From positions 1-54,830 of the forward strand of contig CAYTZS010000010.1 of the NCBI GenBank assembly GCA_964442355.1: a DNA stretch of 54,830 nucleotides, in the 5' to 3' direction. This DNA is from UBA6168 sp964442355 (lineage in GTDB: Bacteria > Bacteroidota > Bacteroidia > Chitinophagales > Saprospiraceae). The first letter of the stretch is position 1; every line of letters begins with the position of its first letter. This document shows, one piece after another, positions 1 to 8,900 of this stretch. The position numbers and the translations under genes were made by a program. The notes under the pieces are model-generated. The model did not search any database, was not told where the DNA came from, and saw nothing but the letters and a program-made list of their open reading frames with translations.

Positions 1-127
1 AATGATTGTAGCTATTCTGCCAGAAAAACGAAGTGCTGTAGGAGTGCTGTGGAAAGAAGCAGACGAGCTACTTTCAATCACAGTCGCCTCCCTAAAAACC
101 AGCAGAAAATCAGTTCAGAAAAAATGA
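1..127 (+). CDS. Four-helix-bundle protein (S23/IVP, TIGR02436-like), C-terminal fragment
   Basis: Only the last 41 codons and the TGA stop (125-127) are inside the window; the gene starts upstream, and the ATG at position 2 is probably an internal methionine. The visible tail contains LWKEADELLSITVASLKTS, which matches from memory the last helix of small four-helix-bundle proteins first known from 23S rRNA intervening sequences and common as stand-alone genes in Bacteroidota. Their cellular role is unknown; the related Avd protein serves diversity-generating retroelements. The gene sits where murG usually precedes murC, so it looks like an insertion into the division cluster. It is followed directly by an inverted heptamer-repeat array. 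The family call rests on one helix only, so confidence is moderate. Confidence 0.55.
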   Translation, partial: MIVAILPEKRSAVGVLWKEADELLSITVASLKTSRKSVQKK

Positions 128-132
128 AATCA

Positions 133-190
133 GATTTACGGTTGCAGCAGAGCCCCCAATCGTAAATCGTAAATCGTAAATCGTAAATCG
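133..190. repeat. Inverted heptamer array, unit TAAATCG
   Basis: Four exact head-to-tail TAAATCG units run at 163-169, 170-176, 177-183 and 184-190, with a partial unit just before. An inverted copy, GATTTACG, lies at 133-140, separated by a short GC-rich spacer. The array fills the whole gap between the upstream gene and murC and ends one base before the murC GTG start. It is one of several heptad-period arrays in the window, each with a different unit. Confidence 0.8.
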
Positions 191-191
191 A

Positions 192-1661
192 GTGAATCTA
201 AAAGGCATCAAAAAAATCTACTTTCTCGGCATTGGCGGCATCGGCATGAGCGCCCTAGCCAGGTACTTTTTGATGAAAGGTTGCGAGGTTCATGGTTATG
301 ATAAAACAGAGACGACCCTCACCAAAAAGTTGGTGAAAGAGGGCATGACGGTTCACTACGGCGCAGCGGATTTGACGAAAATCCCCGCCGGACTTGATTT
401 GGTGGTTTGGACGCCAGCCATTCCCCGTGATTTTGAGGAGCTGCTGCATTTTCAAAACAGCAGCATTCCTTTGAAGAAGCGGGCGGAAGTGCTCGGCATC
501 ATCAGCCGGAGCCAGCGCACGATTGCCGTGGCTGGTACCCATGGGAAAACAACGACCTCCTCCCTCGTGACGCATTTGTTGCGAACGGGAGGAGTTCGTT
601 GCACAGCCTTTTTGGGCGGCATTGCGCAGAACCTCAAGTCCAATTACGTGGGCGGCGACAGCGAATGGGTAGTAGCAGAAGCGGACGAGTACGACCGCAG
701 CTTCCTGCACCTGTCGCCAGAGATTTCCGTGCTACTGAGCATGGATCCAGACCATCTTGACATTTATGGAAAGGCCGAAGATGTAGCAGAAACGGGTTTC
801 AAGGAATTTATCCGCAAAACAAAGCCAAATGGCAAGGTTTTTATTAAGGATGAATTATCGCAACACTTTGAAAATCAAATACTTGAACCCACCAACCGTG
901 TTGCATTCACCACCTTCGGCTTAGGGAAAGGTACGTATCGTGCAGAAAACGTCCGTGTTGAGGACGGCTGTTTCGTATTTGACTTTGTAGCTCCGGCCTC
1001 TGGCCGGAGTTGGGAGGCTCTCCCGGTAAAACGGGGCGGTAAGGGCCGGAGCTACGAAGGACGAATGGATAATGGTGAATGGAGAATCGAGAATATACGC
1101 TTTGCAATGGCGGGGCGACACAATATTGAAAATGCAACTGCTGCCATTGCTGTGGCGCTGCAACTGGGGGTAGGGGAGAAGGCCATTCGCAAAGCCCTCA
1201 TCACCTTCAAAGGCATCAAGCGCCGCTTTGAGTTCGTCTATCGGGACGAACACACGGTGTTCATTGACGACTATGCCCACCACCCGACAGAAATTCGGGC
1301 GGCAGTGCAGGCGGCACGGGAGCTTTTTCCCGACAGGCATATCACAGGCATCTTCCAGCCTCACCTGTACTCCCGGACGAGGGATTTTCAGGACGGCTTT
1401 GCTGAAGAACTTGACAAACTGGACGATGTCATTTTGATGGACATCTACCCGGCACGGGAGCTGCCAATGCCGGGCGTGACCTCAGAAATCGTTTTTGGCC
1501 AAATGAAGAACCCGAACAAGGTGCTGGTGACAAAGGCGAATATGCTGGAAGTGCTGAAAACCAGGCAGTTGGACGTGGTGATGACGATTGGTGCTGGGGA
1601 TATTGATACGTTCGTTGAGCCAATTAAGCGCTACTTGAAAAACAAGAATAGTAAAGGATAA
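192..1661 (+). CDS. murC: UDP-N-acetylmuramate--L-alanine ligase MurC, with in-frame repeat insertion
   Basis: MurC ligates L-alanine to UDP-N-acetylmuramic acid using ATP, the first amino-acid step of cytoplasmic peptidoglycan precursor synthesis. Visible marks are the N-terminal nucleotide-binding loop GIGGIG (residues 13-18), the ATP loop GTHGKTT (about 115-121), the central EADEYDRSF segment, and the C-terminal DDYAHHPTEI and FQPHLYSRT motifs of the Mur ligase family. The start is a GTG directly after the heptamer array; no ATG or Shine-Dalgarno site competes, and the protein begins as MurC normally does. At 489 residues it is longer than I expect for the family. The excess falls at about residues 266-302, where the DNA is a palindrome plus a heptad repeat. 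It heads the murC-ftsQ-ftsA-ftsZ run, with 19 bp to ftsQ. Confidence 0.96.
   Translation: MNLKGIKKIYFLGIGGIGMSALARYFLMKGCEVHGYDKTETTLTKKLVKEGMTVHYGAADLTKIPAGLDLVVWTPAIPRDFEELLHFQNSSIPLKKRAEVLGIISRSQRTIAVAGTHGKTTTSSLVTHLLRTGGVRCTAFLGGIAQNLKSNYVGGDSEWVVAEADEYDRSFLHLSPEISVLLSMDPDHLDIYGKAEDVAETGFKEFIRKTKPNGKVFIKDELSQHFENQILEPTNRVAFTTFGLGKGTYRAENVRVEDGCFVFDFVAPASGRSWEALPVKRGGKGRSYEGRMDNGEWRIENIRFAMAGRHNIENATAAIAVALQLGVGEKAIRKALITFKGIKRRFEFVYRDEHTVFIDDYAHHPTEIRAAVQAARELFPDRHITGIFQPHLYSRTRDFQDGFAEELDKLDDVILMDIYPARELPMPGVTSEIVFGQMKNPNKVLVTKANMLEVLKTRQLDVVMTIGAGDIDTFVEPIKRYLKNKNSKG
987..1097. repeat. Palindrome plus heptad repeat inserted inside murC
   Basis: A perfect 12-bp inverted repeat, GTAGCTCCGGCC at 987-998 and GGCCGGAGCTAC at 1044-1055, encloses a second hairpin (CTCCGGCC/GGCCGGAG at 991-998 and 1002-1009). 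It is followed without a gap by six 7-nt units at 1056-1097: GAAGGAC, GAATGGA, TAATGGT, GAATGGA, GAATCGA, GAATATA. The reading frame passes through. The encoded stretch (residues 266-302) lies between the FVFD strand and the AGRHN motif of MurC, a surface position where extra residues may be tolerated. Confidence 0.75.
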
Positions 1662-1680
1662 ACATCAAGCAACTTCTGAA

Positions 1681-2466
1681 ATGCTCGAAAACGCAAACAA
1701 ATCATCCTCATTTCGTCGCATCGCATGGATAGGCGGTGGGTTCCTTACGCTCATGCTCATCATTGCAGCAGTGGAGCGCAAGAAGGAACTGACGGTGGGT
1801 GCCACGGTGGTGGAAGTAACTCCACTGGAAGATGGGGCGCTGCTGATTGACAGCATGGACGTCATCCGGCTGGTGGAAAAGACCATCGGCGGTTCGCTGG
1901 ACGAAATGACTGCTTCCGTCGTGGACGAATCCTTGGTGGAGCGAGCATTGGAAGAGAACCTTTTTGTGAAAAATGCCGAAGTCTTACTCACTGCTAACAG
2001 CAACATCAAAATCAACATCGAGCAGCGGGTGCCCATCTTGAGGGTGATGGACAAAATGGGGGCGCAGTATTACTTGGACAATGACGGGGCGAGGGTACCG
2101 CTTTCACGACACTTCACCGCCCGCACACTGGTGGCCACGGGAAACATTACACCGCACACGCCAGAGTTTTTGACCAAGAAGAACCACTCGATGAAAGACC
2201 TTTTTGAACTCACGAACTTCATCCTGAACGACCCGCTTTGGAAGGCCATGTTCGAGCAGGTACACGTGACTGGCCAGAATGATTTTGTGCTGGTGCCTAA
2301 AGTGGGCGACCAAGCCATCATCCTTGGCAAGTGGGACTCGGACGTGGAAGCCAAGTTCAAGAAACTGAAGACTTTTTATGAAGAAGGCTTCAGCCGAGAA
2401 GGGTGGCGCAAGTACAAAACCATTGACCTGCGCTACCGCAACCAGGTCGTTTGTGAAAGAAAATAA
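1681..2466 (+). CDS. ftsQ: Cell division protein FtsQ/DivIB
   Basis: FtsQ is a bitopic inner-membrane divisome protein that links early FtsZ-ring proteins to the late septal synthesis complex. The 261-residue product has a short cytoplasmic head, one membrane segment at about residues 13-28 (IAWIGGGFLTLMLIIAA), then a periplasmic region with the hallmarks of the FtsQ beta domain: VKNAEVLLTANSNIKINIEQ, a run on tyrosine and NDG, and a C-terminal FKKLKTFYEEG segment followed by IDLRYRNQVVCER, typical of Bacteroidota FtsQ. Overall sequence similarity in this family is low, so the call also leans on position between murC and ftsA. The ATG start lies 19 bp after murC, consistent with one transcript. 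Confidence 0.9.
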   Translation: MLENANKSSSFRRIAWIGGGFLTLMLIIAAVERKKELTVGATVVEVTPLEDGALLIDSMDVIRLVEKTIGGSLDEMTASVVDESLVERALEENLFVKNAEVLLTANSNIKINIEQRVPILRVMDKMGAQYYLDNDGARVPLSRHFTARTLVATGNITPHTPEFLTKKNHSMKDLFELTNFILNDPLWKAMFEQVHVTGQNDFVLVPKVGDQAIILGKWDSDVEAKFKKLKTFYEEGFSREGWRKYKTIDLRYRNQVVCERK

Positions 2467-2550
2467 AGGCGATGGCCTGCTTGCAGGCTAGCACGAATCT
2501 TACTGTTAACCTAAGAGACTCAAGCTTTTTATTGAGACACTTTTAAAATC
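2467..2550 (+). other. ftsQ-ftsA spacer with small hairpin
   Basis: This 84-bp spacer carries a small hairpin, GCCTGC-TT-GCAGGC at 2475-2488, with no U-tract after it, so it does not look like a terminator. It may be a remnant of a short palindromic repeat. Read-through from ftsQ to ftsA is expected. Confidence 0.4.
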
Positions 2551-3903
2551 ATGATTATGGATTATCCAAACTTCTCCTCCCAGGATTTGGTGGTCGCCCT
2601 CGACATCGGCACCACGAAAGTCTGCGCCATTGCCGGTCGAAAGAACGAGCATGGCAGGCTCGAAATACTCGGAGTCGGCAAAGTTGAGAGCGAAGGCGTC
2701 ATGCGTGGCGTTGTCAGCAACATCGAAAAAACCGTACGTGCAATTTCAGATGCCATTTCGCTTGCGCAAAGGGCGGCTGGCGTTGAGTTCCGGGTGGCCC
2801 ACGTGGGCATCGCAGGGCAGCACATCAAGAGCCTCCAGCACCGGGGACTCCTGACCCGTGACAACCTGCACACGGAAATTGCGCAACGGGACATTGACCG
2901 ACTCGTGAACGACATGTACAAGCTCGTTTTGCCGCCAGGCGACAAAATCCTGCATGTGCTCCCGCAAGAGTACACTGTGGACGACGAGCAAGGCATCGTT
3001 GACCCCATCGGCATGAGCGGTGTGCGCCTTGAGGCCAATTTCCATATCATCACAGGTCAAATTACGGCTACGCAAAACATCGTGAAGTGTGTGGAGCGTG
3101 CAGGCTTGCGGGTGGCCAGCCTCATGCTCGAACCCATTGCGAGTGCAGCAGCTGTATTGTCGGATGAGGAGAAGGAAGCCGGTGTTGCACTCGTTGACAT
3201 CGGCGGTGGCACCACAGATATTACCATTTTCAAAGACGGCATCATTCGCCACACGGCGGTCATTCCGTTCGGCGGCGGCGTCATCACCAAGGACATCAAG
3301 GAGGGCTGCAACGTCATGCAGAGCCAGGCCGAGAAGTTGAAGGTGAAGTTTGGCAGCGCCATGGCCGAAGAGGTTTACGACAACCGTGTCATCACCATAC
3401 CCGGTTTGAAGGGAAGAGAACACAAAGAAATTTCTGAAAAGAACCTTGCTCGCATCATCCAGGCGAGGGTCGAAGAAGTGCTGGACTACGTGGTCTGGGA
3501 AATCCGCAGGAGCGGCTACGAGGGCAAGCTCATCGCTGGTCTCGTGCTCACAGGCGGTGGTTCTTTGATGAATCATATTGAAAAACTGACCGAGTTCCAC
3601 ACGGGCATGACTACTCGAATCGGTACGCCAGTAGAGCACTTGGCGCATGGCTACCACGAGCAATTGCAAAGCCCAGTTTTCTCAACAGTCATCGGCTTGT
3701 TGATGAAGGGCATTCAAGACGTGGAAGAGGGCAAGGTGCGTTACCAAGAACCTGTTTCCAACCAATCTGCTGCGGCACAGGCTGTGGAAGAAATGGAGGC
3801 AGCCGAGCTGTCCAGCGAAGGCGGCAACAATGGCGGGCTTTTCAATAAGATTTTTCAGAAAACAAAGGAATGGTTCCAGACCGAACCAGACGCCGAATTT
3901 TAA
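2551..3903 (+). CDS. ftsA: Cell division protein FtsA
   Basis: FtsA is an actin-family ATPase that tethers FtsZ to the membrane and helps recruit later divisome proteins. The 450-residue sequence shows the actin-fold phosphate loops ALDIGTTK (residues 16-23) and VDIGGGTTDITIF (about 215-227) and the adenosine loop LTGGGSLMNHI (about 332-342). The FtsA-specific 1C subdomain includes the HVGIAGQHIKS stretch. The C-terminus ends FNKIFQKTKEWFQTEPDAEF, an amphipathic segment that fits the membrane-targeting helix. Two in-frame ATGs (2551 and 2557) lie before the conserved core; I use the first. An inverted heptamer array separates it from ftsZ. Confidence 0.96.
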   Translation: MIMDYPNFSSQDLVVALDIGTTKVCAIAGRKNEHGRLEILGVGKVESEGVMRGVVSNIEKTVRAISDAISLAQRAAGVEFRVAHVGIAGQHIKSLQHRGLLTRDNLHTEIAQRDIDRLVNDMYKLVLPPGDKILHVLPQEYTVDDEQGIVDPIGMSGVRLEANFHIITGQITATQNIVKCVERAGLRVASLMLEPIASAAAVLSDEEKEAGVALVDIGGGTTDITIFKDGIIRHTAVIPFGGGVITKDIKEGCNVMQSQAEKLKVKFGSAMAEEVYDNRVITIPGLKGREHKEISEKNLARIIQARVEEVLDYVVWEIRRSGYEGKLIAGLVLTGGGSLMNHIEKLTEFHTGMTTRIGTPVEHLAHGYHEQLQSPVFSTVIGLLMKGIQDVEEGKVRYQEPVSNQSAAAQAVEEMEAAELSSEGGNNGGLFNKIFQKTKEWFQTEPDAEF

Positions 3904-3904
3904 G

Positions 3905-3986
3905 GAGTTTTGAGTTATAAGCTATGAGTTATGAGTCTGCCACGACTTCCTACTCATTGCTCACAACTCATAACTCATAACTCAAA
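3905..3986. repeat. Inverted heptamer array, GAGTTAT / ATAACTC
   Basis: The left arm is five 7-nt units at 3905-3939 (GAGTTTT, GAGTTAT, AAGCTAT, GAGTTAT, GAGTCTG). The right arm is five units at 3952-3986 (ACTCATT, GCTCACA, ACTCATA, ACTCATA, ACTCAAA). The arms are inverted relative to each other around a 12-nt spacer. The array lies between ftsA and ftsZ and contains an in-frame ATG at 3931 that artificially lengthens the FtsZ reading frame. Confidence 0.8.
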
Positions 3987-3999
3987 AAAATTAGCAGTT

Positions 4000-5457
4000 A
4001 TGATATTCAAACTTCTCGACGAAAAAAATAGCGCACCCATCATCAAGGTGATCGGTGTTGGCGGCGGCGGTAGCAACGCCGTAAACCACATGTTCAAGCA
4101 GGGCATCGTTGGCGTGGACTTCGCCATCTGCAACACCGACCAGCAAGCAATGGAGCAAAGCCCTGTTCCAACAAAAATCCAACTCGGCCCCACCCTCACC
4201 GAAGGGCGTGGAGCTGGCTCAAAACCGAATATCGGCAAACTGTCGGCGGAGGAGAGCATTGAGGAGGTGAAAACCTACCTCACCAACAATTGCAAAATGC
4301 TCTTCATCACAGCGGGCATGGGCGGCGGAACGGGCACGGGTGCAGCGCCCATCATCGCACGGGCTGCGCAGGACATGGACATCCTGACCGTTGGCATCGT
4401 GACATTGCCTTTCACTTTCGAAGGCAACAAGCGGGTTTATCAGGGCTTGGAGGGTTTGGAAGAACTCAAAAAGTACGTGGATACCATCATTGTCATTTCC
4501 AATGACAAGTTGAAGGCCATTCACGGCAACCTGACCATTTCGCAGGCATTTGGCCAAGCTGACAACATCTTGACGACGGCTGCCAAGGGCATCGCTGAAA
4601 TCATCACCGTACCTGGCTACGTCAACGTGGACTTCGAGGACGTGAACACCGTCATGCGCAGCAGTGGTGTCGCCATCATGGGTACAGCCATTGCCGAAGG
4701 TGACAACCGTGCGAAGCGTGCGGTGGACGAGGCATTGAACTCGCCGCTGCTCGAAGACAACAATATCAGAGGTGCGCAGCACATCCTCATCAACATCACT
4801 TCTGGCAAACGGGAGGTGACCATGGAGGAGATTTTCGAAATCACAGAATTTGTTCAAGAGGAAGCAGGCGCAGGAACGAACCTCATCTGGGGTAACTGCT
4901 ACGACGAGAACTTGGCCGACAAACTGAGCGTGACCATCATCGCCACGGGCTTCGAACGGAGCCAGGGCAAGGCGGCCATGCCGGGAGCCAAGCCGGAGTC
5001 GAATGCACGGCCTGTGAAGGTTTCGTTGGACGATGACGATTTTTCGCCAAAAAAAAACTTCATGAGCACACTTGGTTCTGACGAAGAACGAGTGCCTGGC
5101 AATACCATCGAATTTCCAGAAGTGACCGAGCGGTTCAACAAGTACAACCGTTTCGGCAAGGAAGAACCTTACATCAGAAATACACGTGACCGTGAGGAAG
5201 AAGAGCGCCAACATCGCCTAGAGGCAGAACGCCGCAGGAAGGAGCGCCTCGCAGCCATCAGCGCAAAGCCTAAACTCAGCAACCCGCAAGCGGTGAATGA
5301 GTTGGAGAATGTGCCAGCGTATTTGCGGAAGGGCATCAACTTGGAAGATGTGCCAGGCTCAGACGAGATTTCTTACTCCAAGTGGACGATTTCGGAGAAC
5401 GAGGCCGAGCCACAGTTCCGGGAAGGAAATTCCTACCTGCACGACAATGTAGATTAA
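4000..5457 (+). CDS. ftsZ: Cell division protein FtsZ
   Basis: FtsZ is the tubulin-like GTPase that polymerises into the cytokinetic ring at mid-cell. The GTP-binding signature GMGGGTGTGAAP is at about residues 106-117, the N-terminal glycine loop VGGGGSNAVNHM at about 19-30, and the T7 loop NVDFEDV (catalytic aspartates) at about 209-215. A long linker rich in charged residues leads to a Bacteroidota-type tail with VPAYLRKGI. The reading frame is open from an ATG at 3931, but those 23 codons translate the repeat array. The ATG at 4000, giving MIFKLLDEK and 485 residues, is the better start. A terminator lies 128 bp downstream. Confidence 0.96.
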   Translation: MIFKLLDEKNSAPIIKVIGVGGGGSNAVNHMFKQGIVGVDFAICNTDQQAMEQSPVPTKIQLGPTLTEGRGAGSKPNIGKLSAEESIEEVKTYLTNNCKMLFITAGMGGGTGTGAAPIIARAAQDMDILTVGIVTLPFTFEGNKRVYQGLEGLEELKKYVDTIIVISNDKLKAIHGNLTISQAFGQADNILTTAAKGIAEIITVPGYVNVDFEDVNTVMRSSGVAIMGTAIAEGDNRAKRAVDEALNSPLLEDNNIRGAQHILINITSGKREVTMEEIFEITEFVQEEAGAGTNLIWGNCYDENLADKLSVTIIATGFERSQGKAAMPGAKPESNARPVKVSLDDDDFSPKKNFMSTLGSDEERVPGNTIEFPEVTERFNKYNRFGKEEPYIRNTRDREEEERQHRLEAERRRKERLAAISAKPKLSNPQAVNELENVPAYLRKGINLEDVPGSDEISYSKWTISENEAEPQFREGNSYLHDNVD

Positions 5458-5992
5458 CAGTGTAAAGGAATGAGGTTCGCAGGTATGTGTGGGGCAAATG
5501 TTCCATGCATCACACCGCTACACCATCATGCCTCCTGAATCGTTTTTTATTTTTAGCCATCATAACTTGCTAAACCAAGTTTCGGGCTTGGGTCTGTCAT
5601 GGCCCAAGCCTTTTTTTGTTTCATTGAATATCAAGCAAAGACATTCCGTGGCCACCTCTTGGCACAATGTTTGACAATTCGCTTCCGAACTCCCTCCTTT
5701 TTTGTCGTATTCCCTCCCTTCGAAATTCCCAGCGTAAGCATCCACCCCTATTTGTTCAGGGCAACTTGAAAAACAAAAACTTTGGAATGATGAACACTTA
5801 CTTAACTGAGCGCTTGGTTGGTATTGGTCAGCAGCGCTGCAATGGTACTTCTTTAATAGGCACATCTTTTCTCATTCCCAACCTTCTCATTATCAAGCTA
5901 AAACTCACTTCGTGATTGCACATTAAGGCAGTCACGCTATATCCAGGAATGCCAGAAATCGAACTTGAACTTAGCTAACTCACAACTTATTT
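5458..5992. other. Intergenic region between ftsZ and giant A
   Basis: 535 bp without a convincing gene. It contains the ftsZ terminator (5585-5617). Short reading frames on both strands have no recognisable product. The last 80 bp before giant A are AT-rich, as expected for a Bacteroidota leader, but I could not find a clear TAnnTTTG element. Confidence 0.6.
5585..5617 (+). terminator. Rho-independent terminator after ftsZ
   Basis: A perfect 8-bp stem, GGCTTGGG at 5585-5592 and CCCAAGCC at 5603-5610 with a 10-nt loop, is followed at once by seven T residues (5611-5617). It closes the division cluster transcript. Confidence 0.88.
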
Positions 5993-8900
5993 ATGAACAA
6001 AGTCTTACTCACACTGACCGCCCTCCTGTTTTTTACGGCAATTATCCGGGCCGCCAATCCACATGGCGACCTGCGGATAGAAATGCTTGAATACCACAAC
6101 TTGGTGGTGGACCACAACATCCAGACACCAGCTGGCGCAAGCCCAAGGGCCGTTTATATTGGCGTCAAGTTTTGTAACGACGGTGCCAACCCACTCACGG
6201 ATGTTTTTGCCAACATTGGCGACTTCATTGCCGGAACACCTGGTGTGTATCCGGTCACCACCGTTCCCAGCGGGTTGTACTCAGGCAGCTTCTCTTTTAC
6301 CCACGAAGGTGGTGCCAGAGATGCAGTCCGTTACATCGGCACATTGGCGCCAGGAGAGTGCGTCATACAGTATTGGCTCCTCAGCTACCCGTTGCTCGAT
6401 GCAAATGGCAATCGGGTGGTAGGCAGCAAGCCAGACCAGACGGACGACCTCAAATTAAAGTATGATGTTTGGGCTAGCGCCAATGACGGGGGAACACCCT
6501 TGGAAGCGAATACGAGTAAGACCCTGCAACTTCGAGCCGAGATTTCGGCGATGGCCAACAAGATTTGGCCCAATACCACCTCAAAAGTGCCGAACGAATT
6601 TCTGGCAGCCTTCCCTGACAAGCAGTTGGGTTGGCGCCAAACAACACCCTCGAGTGCTAGTCACCCGGGGGCTACGGTCGTTTTGGAGGGTATCTGGTTC
6701 GACCTAGGCAACATTCGTAAAGGTTTTGATAATAACGGTGACTATATTCCTGATTATAACTTCTTGCTACAACCAGTGGGCAATCCCGCCATTTACGATG
6801 CCAACTGTTTCAGGTTGGTCAAAGTGAGTGGTCTGATTGTCATTAAGCTGCACGGTGGCGCAACACAGACCATCGAGTTTACAGACCAGATGCACTTCAA
6901 GGGCATCCCTGAGGACAATACAGGAGCTGTAGGCATGGTGTTTTACGAGTTTGCCGTACTAAATGGCCCTTGTTCTTCTACCTTGACACCTTATCAAGAG
7001 GTGGCTTCTGGTTCTGACAATGAGAAGCACAACGGTGACTACGGCGCACCGGGCGGAACGCTTGCATCTGCCCCACCATCTGGTGTATTTATGATAACCG
7101 CCCCGCCCTCTGTTCCAGTAGGTCAAATTGCTGAATACACCATTTCCTACAACAACAATGGTACTCAGCCCATAGGGTTGCCCAATTTGCAAAACAACCT
7201 TGTTTTTCAAAGCAACATCCCAGCGAACACAAGCTACATAGCTGGTTCGGCCTCTGCAAATAACACGCTGCCGCCTGGCAACAACGCTACCGTTCTCTAT
7301 TCTACCGACAATGGAACTTCATGGTTTACAACTGAGCCCTCACCTGCCAATACCGTTACCAACATCCAATGGTGGCTCAGCCAACCCTTGGCTGGTGGCC
7401 AAACTGGTGAAGTAACCTTTGAGGTGATGGTTGATAACAATTATCCAGAGAACCAATTGGAAAACATTGGTGCTGCTAGTCTAGGCAACAGTGATCCTTT
7501 TCTGTTGGATGAGGTGGGTACGTTGATTCAAGGAAACTACAGCATATCAGGAAAAGTCTTCAACGACGATGGCGCTGGTGCTGGAGGCGTTGGAGGCGAT
7601 GGCGTTCAGAATGGTACTGAAACGGGTTTGCCCAACATAACCGTATGGTTGTACTTGGACGAAAACAAAGATGGTAGAGCCAATACTGATGAGGATGTAG
7701 CTCAAACGACTACAACCAATCCTACCGGTAACTACTTTTTCAACAACCTAAGTGATGGCAGCTACGTAGTAAAAGTAAACAGCACAGATACTGACATGCC
7801 TTCGGGCCTATCGGGCACATCCTCAAACGAGGTGCCTGTTGATAGCCTTTCTTTGGGCAACCCAACAGTTTCGTTTGGGTATGGCTCCCTGTTGCAAGTA
7901 GTAAACAGTGTTAGTTCTACGACTACAATTTACGAGAACGATATAGTTACCTTTAATATCGGTTTGCAGAATCAAACCTTCAGTGAAGACACCGACAATA
8001 GTAGCTCCGTTACAGCTTGGGCTTCAGTATTAGACCCTGCTACAAACTTCAATATTACCCCAAACAATATGCTAGGTGCCCCCAATAATACACTTGCCAA
8101 CTACAATGGCCAATGGGAGCATAGGGCGGTGGTGAAGGGCTTCAACTTTACGCCCCAACCTGGTGAAATAGAAAAGGTGGAGTTGCTTTTTCAGTTTTGT
8201 ACGGATAAGCCCGTAACTGACGATAAGCTCCAGGCTAAGATTACATTGGAGAATGGCTCAACTGTAATCGTACCAAACCCAATTCTTAGCAAAAACAGCT
8301 CACCAAGTCTCAATGATTATGTTGGCGATCCACAGCTTGGCATCATGGTCATTGACGTAACCGATGTTCAGGAATGGGACTGGCCTGTTTTTGACCCAGA
8401 ATGGAAGGTGACCCTTGAAGGGGTTAAGGTGGGCGGAAATGATGGTGCTAAAATCTGGGTAGATGCCATAGGTGTAAAAGTAACGAGTACTTGCTGCACG
8501 GTGGAAGGCGAGGGCGAGCCAGGTGAATGTGTGTCAACTATCCAAGAGGTACCTTTGGCTTATACCTATGATCCAGTTAGGCTACAATATGTATCTTCGA
8601 CGATAGCGCCGGATGATATTGACAGTGGCCAGCTAAGATGGGATGATTTAGGCCCAATTTACCCAGGCCAGTCAAAAACTGTAAGTGCAAGTTTTCGGGC
8701 CTTACAGCCAGAGCAATCAGCATGCGCCCTTTCTGCACCTGAATGTCTTTCTGTGCCGAATCCCTGGTCGCAGTGCGACATACTTTCGTCTGGATACACG
8801 CATGACAAAGTTATTAGTGGCAATGTCACTTGGAACTCCATTTTGTCATCCGTTTCAACCACGAACGTCACAGGCAACATCAGAATCAAGGGTACTGGCA

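Noticed and set aside
2746..3669. Minus-strand open frame of 307 codons across ftsA
   Set aside because: It is the antisense shadow of the highly conserved ftsA; its composition is what high codon bias on the other strand produces, and it has no recognisable motif.
4219..5214. Minus-strand open frame of 331 codons across ftsZ
   Set aside because: Antisense shadow of ftsZ, with no motif and unlikely histidine/valine-rich composition.
5489..5674. Short plus-strand frame after ftsZ
   Set aside because: It runs through the ftsZ terminator hairpin; no recognisable product.
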